Assembly (NCBI GenBank): GCA_036511155.1
Contig: DATCCR010000220.1
Coordinates: 1 to 15,407 of the forward strand
Length of the DNA: 15,407 nucleotides
Source: Bog-756 sp036511155
GTDB taxonomy: Bacteria; Actinomycetota; Acidimicrobiia; Acidimicrobiales; RAAP-2
Direction of reading: 5' to 3'
Each line of letters opens with the position of its first letter. Within the stretch, counting starts at the first letter, position 1. The notes under the pieces were generated by a model, which was given only the letters and a program-made list of their open reading frames with translations, searched no databases and was not told the DNA's origin. A program made the position numbers and the translations under genes. Of this stretch, positions 12,097 to 15,407 are shown piece by piece.

Positions 12097-15000
12097 GGCC
12101 CCTCGCCCTCCGCCTCCAGGCGTTCGGGTCCTACGCCGGAGAGTTCGCCATCGACTTCGCCCGGTTGGGGCGCCACGGGGTGTTCTCGATCACCGGGCCC
12201 ACCGGGGCCGGCAAGTCGACCATCTTCGACGCCATCGTCTACGCCCTCTACGACGACCTGCCCGGGTTCCGGGTCAACAGCCACATCCGGAGCCAGTACG
12301 CCGACCCGACGGTCACGACCGAGGTCACCTTCGAGTTCGAAGCCGACGGGCGCCACTGGGTCCTGACCCGGACGCCGGCCCAGTCCCGGCCGAGCACCCG
12401 GAAGGCGGGGGGGACGGTCGACGACCCGTCGGCGGTGAAGCTCGAGGAGGCGGGGGTGGCCGGCTCGGCCCTGACCCGCAAGCGCGACGTGGGCGAGCGG
12501 ATCAACGAACTGGTCGGGTTGGACAAGGCCCAGTTCGAGCAAGTCGTGCTCATCCCCCAGGGCAAGTTCGAGGAGGTCCTGAAGGCCAAGACCCAGGAGC
12601 GGGCCGACCTGCTGGCCAAGCTGTTCCCGGTGGACGTCTACATCCGGACGACCGAGGCCCTCCGCCTGCTGGCCTCCGGGCGCAAGGAGGCCTACGAGAC
12701 GCTGACCCGGGACCGGGCCGCCACCGAGGACCGGATCACCGACGGGGTGGTCGCCATCCGAGACCTGTTCCCGTCCAGTCCGGCACCCGCAGACACCGAA
12801 GGTGGCGAGGACATCGAGGGTACGGACGTCGGGGAGGGCGGCGTGACAGGCGGCCCCGGAGCGGTCGACCTCACCGGGCTGGACGACCTGCAGGCCGAGC
12901 TCGTCGGGCTGGTGGCCGCCGCCACCGCCTCCCGCGACGAAGCCGCCACGGGTCGCGAGGCCGCCCGGGCCAGGCGTGCCGACGTCGAGGAGCGGATCGT
13001 GCGGTGGAACCGGTGGCGGTCCGATACCGAGGCGGCGTCGGCGTTCCCCGAGCAGGTGGCGGCCGACGATGCCGTGGCCCGCGACCTCGGGCGGGCCGCA
13101 GACGTGGCCGCCCTCGGCGGGGCGTTGGCCTCCTGGCGCCAGGCCACGGACCGCGGCGCGGCGCTGGCCGGCGAGCACGCCCGCCAGCTGTCGGCCGTCG
13201 AATGCCACTGGGTCGACACCTACGACGCCACCGCGCTCGACGGGGCCACCTCCGCACTCCGCCTGGCGGCCACCGTGTCGAACGACGCGGCAGCGCTGGA
13301 GCGGGCCGACGCCGCATGGATCGACCTCGAGACGCGAGGCCGAACGCTCGATGCGGACGAGGCGGACCTCGCCGCCCGGACCACCGCCCTGGCGGCAGCC
13401 GGTGAGGCCACAGCCGCGACGGCCGGTCTGCGTGCCGCCGCCGAGGCGGCGTCGGCGGCGGCCACCGACCGGGCGGCGGGACGCGCCGAGGCCATCGCCG
13501 CCGTAGAGGGCCTGGAGCGCGACCGCGCTGCCGTCCGCGACCGGGCCGAGGCCGAGCTGCGCCTCGCCCGGCTGGGCGACCAGCTCGGGTCGGCCACCAC
13601 GGCCGTGGCCGAGGCCACGGAGGGGCTCGCCGAACTGCGGGCCGCGTGGCAGGCCGGGCTGGCCGGGCGTCTGGCCGGCCATCTGGTCGACGGACGGCCG
13701 TGCCCGACGTGTGGCGCCACCGAGCACCCGGCCCCGGCCACGCCGACCGCCGAGGCTCCGGGCGACGACGAGCTCGAGTCGGCGGAGTCGTTGGCGGCGG
13801 CCCGGATCGAGGAGCGCCAACGCCTCGAGGTGCAGGTGGGCGAGGCCCGGGGCACACTCGGCACGCTGGTCGAGGTCCCCGAAGCGTCCGGACTCGAGGC
13901 CCGGTTGCAGGCCGCCCGCACCGAGCTCGAGGCGATCGAGACGGCGGCGGCCGACCAGTCGGCCCGGCGGGGCGAGGTGGCGCGGCTGGTCGAGCTCGAG
14001 GCGACGATGGCCGCCGAGGCGGACCGGGAACGGTCGGCCCTGGCTGCGCTGTCGGGCGCGCTCATCGAGCGCCGCACGCGGTGGTCGGCCGACCGGGATG
14101 CCTTCGTCGCCGAGCACGGCGCGCTCGCCTCGACCGCCGACCGGGCGGCCCGGCTGGCCTCACTGGCCACCGCCCTCGAGGGCCTGGCCGCCAACCTGGA
14201 GGCCACCACGGCCGCCGGGGCAGCCCGGGCCCAGGCCCTGGCCACGCTCTCGGGCACCATCGCCAAGTTCGGCGTCGACGACCCGGCGGCGCTCGAGCGG
14301 TGGGCGCGGACGGACGAACAGATCGCCGCGGACAAACTGCAGCTGGCCGCCCGGGCCGAGCAGCGCCACGAGGTCACCGCTCGCATCGGGGCCTACGTGG
14401 CCGACGGCGGGCCGGAGGACGAGCCCGACCCGAATCCGGCGATCGAGGAGGAGCGGGCCGCCGTGGCCGCCCACGACGACCTGGTGGGCCGGGTGGCCTC
14501 CATGTCCTCGCGGCTCGAGGCGGTCGAGGCGGCGGCGGCCGAGCTGGCCGAGGGGTCCGAGGCCATCGCCGCCGCCCTGGCCGCCAAGGAGGAGGCCGAC
14601 ACCCTGGCCGCCCTGTGCGCCGGCCTCGGCAGCGGGCCCGACGCCACCAAGCTCTCCCTCAAGAACTGGGTGCTCGCGTACTACCTCCGCCAGGTCCTGG
14701 CCCACGCCAACCGGCGCCTGCACACCATGACCAACGGCCGCTATGCGCTGGACCTGAGTGGCGAGCACGCAGACGGCCGGCGGCCCTGGGGCCTCGACAT
14801 CTCGGCCCTCGACGCCGAGACGGGGCAGTCCCGGCCGGCCACCACCCTCTCGGGCGGCGAGACCTTCATGGCCGCCCTGGCCCTGGCCCTCGGGCTGGCC
14901 GACGTGGTCTCCGCCGGCTCCAACTACTCGATCGGCGCCCTCTTCGTCGACGAGGGGTTCGGCTCGCTCGACGGCGACTCGCTCGACACCGTGATCGAGG

Positions 15001-15143
15001 TCCTCCGCTCGCTCCAGGACGGCGGCCGCATGGTCGGGGTGATCAGCCACGTCCAGGAGCTGAAGGACGCCCTGCCCAACGGGATCACCATCGTCTCGAC
15101 CAACCGGGGCTCGGTGGCCGACATCCACTACCCCGACGCATGA
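12093..15143 (+). CDS. sbcC: Exonuclease SbcC (Rad50-type SMC ATPase)
   Basis: A 1016-residue SMC-like ATPase, normal for SbcC. Walker A GPTGAGKST is at 35-43, the Q-loop block VVLIPQGKFEEVL at about 150-162, the zinc hook CPTC at 537-540, the ABC signature LSGGE at 919-923, and Walker B ALFVDEGFGSLDG with Asp953-Glu954 followed by the D-loop. Long Ala/Glu/Arg-rich coiled-coil arms flank the hook. It dimerises through the hook and clamps DNA for SbcD. One oddity is a Gly/Asp/Pro/Thr-rich stretch at about 227-263 that cannot be coiled coil and interrupts the first arm near the head. The start overlaps the sbcD stop; the stop overlaps the next ATG (ATGA, 15140-15143). No key residue is missing. 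Confidence 0.97.
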   Translation: MRPLALRLQAFGSYAGEFAIDFARLGRHGVFSITGPTGAGKSTIFDAIVYALYDDLPGFRVNSHIRSQYADPTVTTEVTFEFEADGRHWVLTRTPAQSRPSTRKAGGTVDDPSAVKLEEAGVAGSALTRKRDVGERINELVGLDKAQFEQVVLIPQGKFEEVLKAKTQERADLLAKLFPVDVYIRTTEALRLLASGRKEAYETLTRDRAATEDRITDGVVAIRDLFPSSPAPADTEGGEDIEGTDVGEGGVTGGPGAVDLTGLDDLQAELVGLVAAATASRDEAATGREAARARRADVEERIVRWNRWRSDTEAASAFPEQVAADDAVARDLGRAADVAALGGALASWRQATDRGAALAGEHARQLSAVECHWVDTYDATALDGATSALRLAATVSNDAAALERADAAWIDLETRGRTLDADEADLAARTTALAAAGEATAATAGLRAAAEAASAAATDRAAGRAEAIAAVEGLERDRAAVRDRAEAELRLARLGDQLGSATTAVAEATEGLAELRAAWQAGLAGRLAGHLVDGRPCPTCGATEHPAPATPTAEAPGDDELESAESLAAARIEERQRLEVQVGEARGTLGTLVEVPEASGLEARLQAARTELEAIETAAADQSARRGEVARLVELEATMAAEADRERSALAALSGALIERRTRWSADRDAFVAEHGALASTADRAARLASLATALEGLAANLEATTAAGAARAQALATLSGTIAKFGVDDPAALERWARTDEQIAADKLQLAARAEQRHEVTARIGAYVADGGPEDEPDPNPAIEEERAAVAAHDDLVGRVASMSSRLEAVEAAAAELAEGSEAIAAALAAKEEADTLAALCAGLGSGPDATKLSLKNWVLAYYLRQVLAHANRRLHTMTNGRYALDLSGEHADGRRPWGLDISALDAETGQSRPATTLSGGETFMAALALALGLADVVSAGSNYSIGALFVDEGFGSLDGDSLDTVIEVLRSLQDGGRMVGVISHVQELKDALPNGITIVSTNRGSVADIHYPDA

Positions 15144-15407
15144 GCGGCCGCCCGGGGCGCAGTGTCATGACCGGTGTGCTGCTGACCGGAGTCGTCTGCC
15201 TGGGAGCGGCCGCCTGCAGCGCCTCCACCTCGGCGACGCCGGGGTCCACCCGGCCCCCGACGACCTCCTCCTCCCCGGCGGCCATCGGCCCGGCGCCTGC
15301 GACGCCTGCGACGGCTGCGGCGCCTACGACGGCTCCACCGACGATCCGGACCGGGCCCGGCACCCAGGCCGCCTATGCGGTCCGGGCCCAGCCGGCACCC
15401 GGTTCCT
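15140..15407 (+). CDS. Putative lipoprotein, 3' end outside window
   Basis: An ATG overlapping the sbcC stop opens 89 complete codons that run off the right edge. The N-terminus MSGRPGRSVM is basic, followed by a hydrophobic stretch and LGAAAC, a plausible though loose lipobox with Cys26 as the lipidated residue. It is followed by a Ser/Thr/Pro/Ala-rich linker of about 45 residues (codons such as ACG, GCG and CCT repeated at 15295-15340), and then a start of ordered sequence, AAYAVRAQPAPGS. It is presumably anchored outside the membrane. The domain that would identify it lies beyond the window. Transcriptional and translational coupling to sbcCD is seen, but a shared function is not implied. 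Confidence 0.72.
   Translation, partial: MSGRPGRSVMTGVLLTGVVCLGAAACSASTSATPGSTRPPTTSSSPAAIGPAPATPATAAAPTTAPPTIRTGPGTQAAYAVRAQPAPGS

Noticed and set aside
11910..14117. A 735-codon open frame on the minus strand opposite sbcD/sbcC
   Set aside because: It is a shadow of the sbcC coding frame with compositional bias and no recognisable motifs. sbcC on the plus strand has every family motif.
10930..15143. A novel defence system built on sbcC/sbcD
   Set aside because: Both subunits look like complete, ordinary housekeeping SbcCD. No toxin, helicase or other defence-linked partner lies beside them in this window.
15290..15345. Repeated GCG-ACG-CCT/GCT triplets
   Set aside because: This is codon-level repetition encoding the Ala/Thr/Pro linker of the lipoprotein, not a separate DNA repeat or CRISPR-like array.

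Overview
This window is about 15.4 kb of very GC-rich DNA (roughly 70% or more by eye). It is packed with genes joined by 4-bp ATGA/GTGA stop-start overlaps and uses GTG and TTG starts freely. Together with the gene content (acyl-CoA dehydrogenase, TesB-type thioesterase, several SDRs, a dihydrodipicolinate-reductase-like oxidoreductase, actinobacterial-type secreted repeat proteins), this points to a chromosomal segment of a high-GC actinobacterium. Acidimicrobiia or a relative is my best guess, but that placement is inference. I see no rRNA, tRNA, CRISPR array, insertion sequence, integrase or phage gene.

Layout, left to right. (a) 1-415, minus strand: the N-terminal part of a secreted protein with a signal peptide and the start of a repeated Gly-[ST]-Val-Thr-Ala-Val domain, running off the left edge. 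(b) 564-2604, minus: a two-gene acyl-CoA unit, with an acyl-CoA dehydrogenase followed by a TesB-like acyl-CoA thioesterase. (c) 2686-3318, minus: pdxH, the PNP/PMP oxidase that makes PLP. It diverges from (d) 3531-4733, plus: a class-V aminotransferase-fold PLP enzyme that lacks a desulfurase cysteine. (e) 4730-4902: a frameshifted, truncated gene remnant coupled to the aminotransferase stop, converging on a 60-residue small protein (4914-5096, minus). (f) 5275-7704, plus: an SDR, a DapB-fold NAD(P)-dependent oxidoreductase and a SnoaL-like protein, probably one transcription unit for oxidoreduction of an unidentified small molecule. (g) 7731-7919: an orphan C-terminal piece of a secreted-protein domain, then a likely bidirectional terminator. 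(h) 7966-8721, minus: a second SDR, divergent from (i) 8880-10840, plus: an alpha/beta hydrolase overlapping a beta-lactamase-fold serine hydrolase. (j) 10930-15407, plus: sbcD, sbcC and the start of a lipoprotein gene, all joined by ATGA overlaps.

Regulation. Five genes (acyl-CoA dehydrogenase, pdxH, the class-V enzyme, the first SDR, the second SDR) have a -10-like hexamer (TANNNT in four, TAGACG in the fifth) ending 6-7 nt before the start codon and no good Shine-Dalgarno. This is the expected architecture of leaderless mRNAs. Internal operon genes depend on stop-start overlap coupling or on conventional Shine-Dalgarno sequences.

I did not find a clearly new defence or mobile system. The most unusual items are the two gene remnants, the recurring leaderless promoter pattern, a possible 6-codon leader ORF overlapping sbcD, and the uncharacterised SDR/DapB-like/SnoaL cassette.
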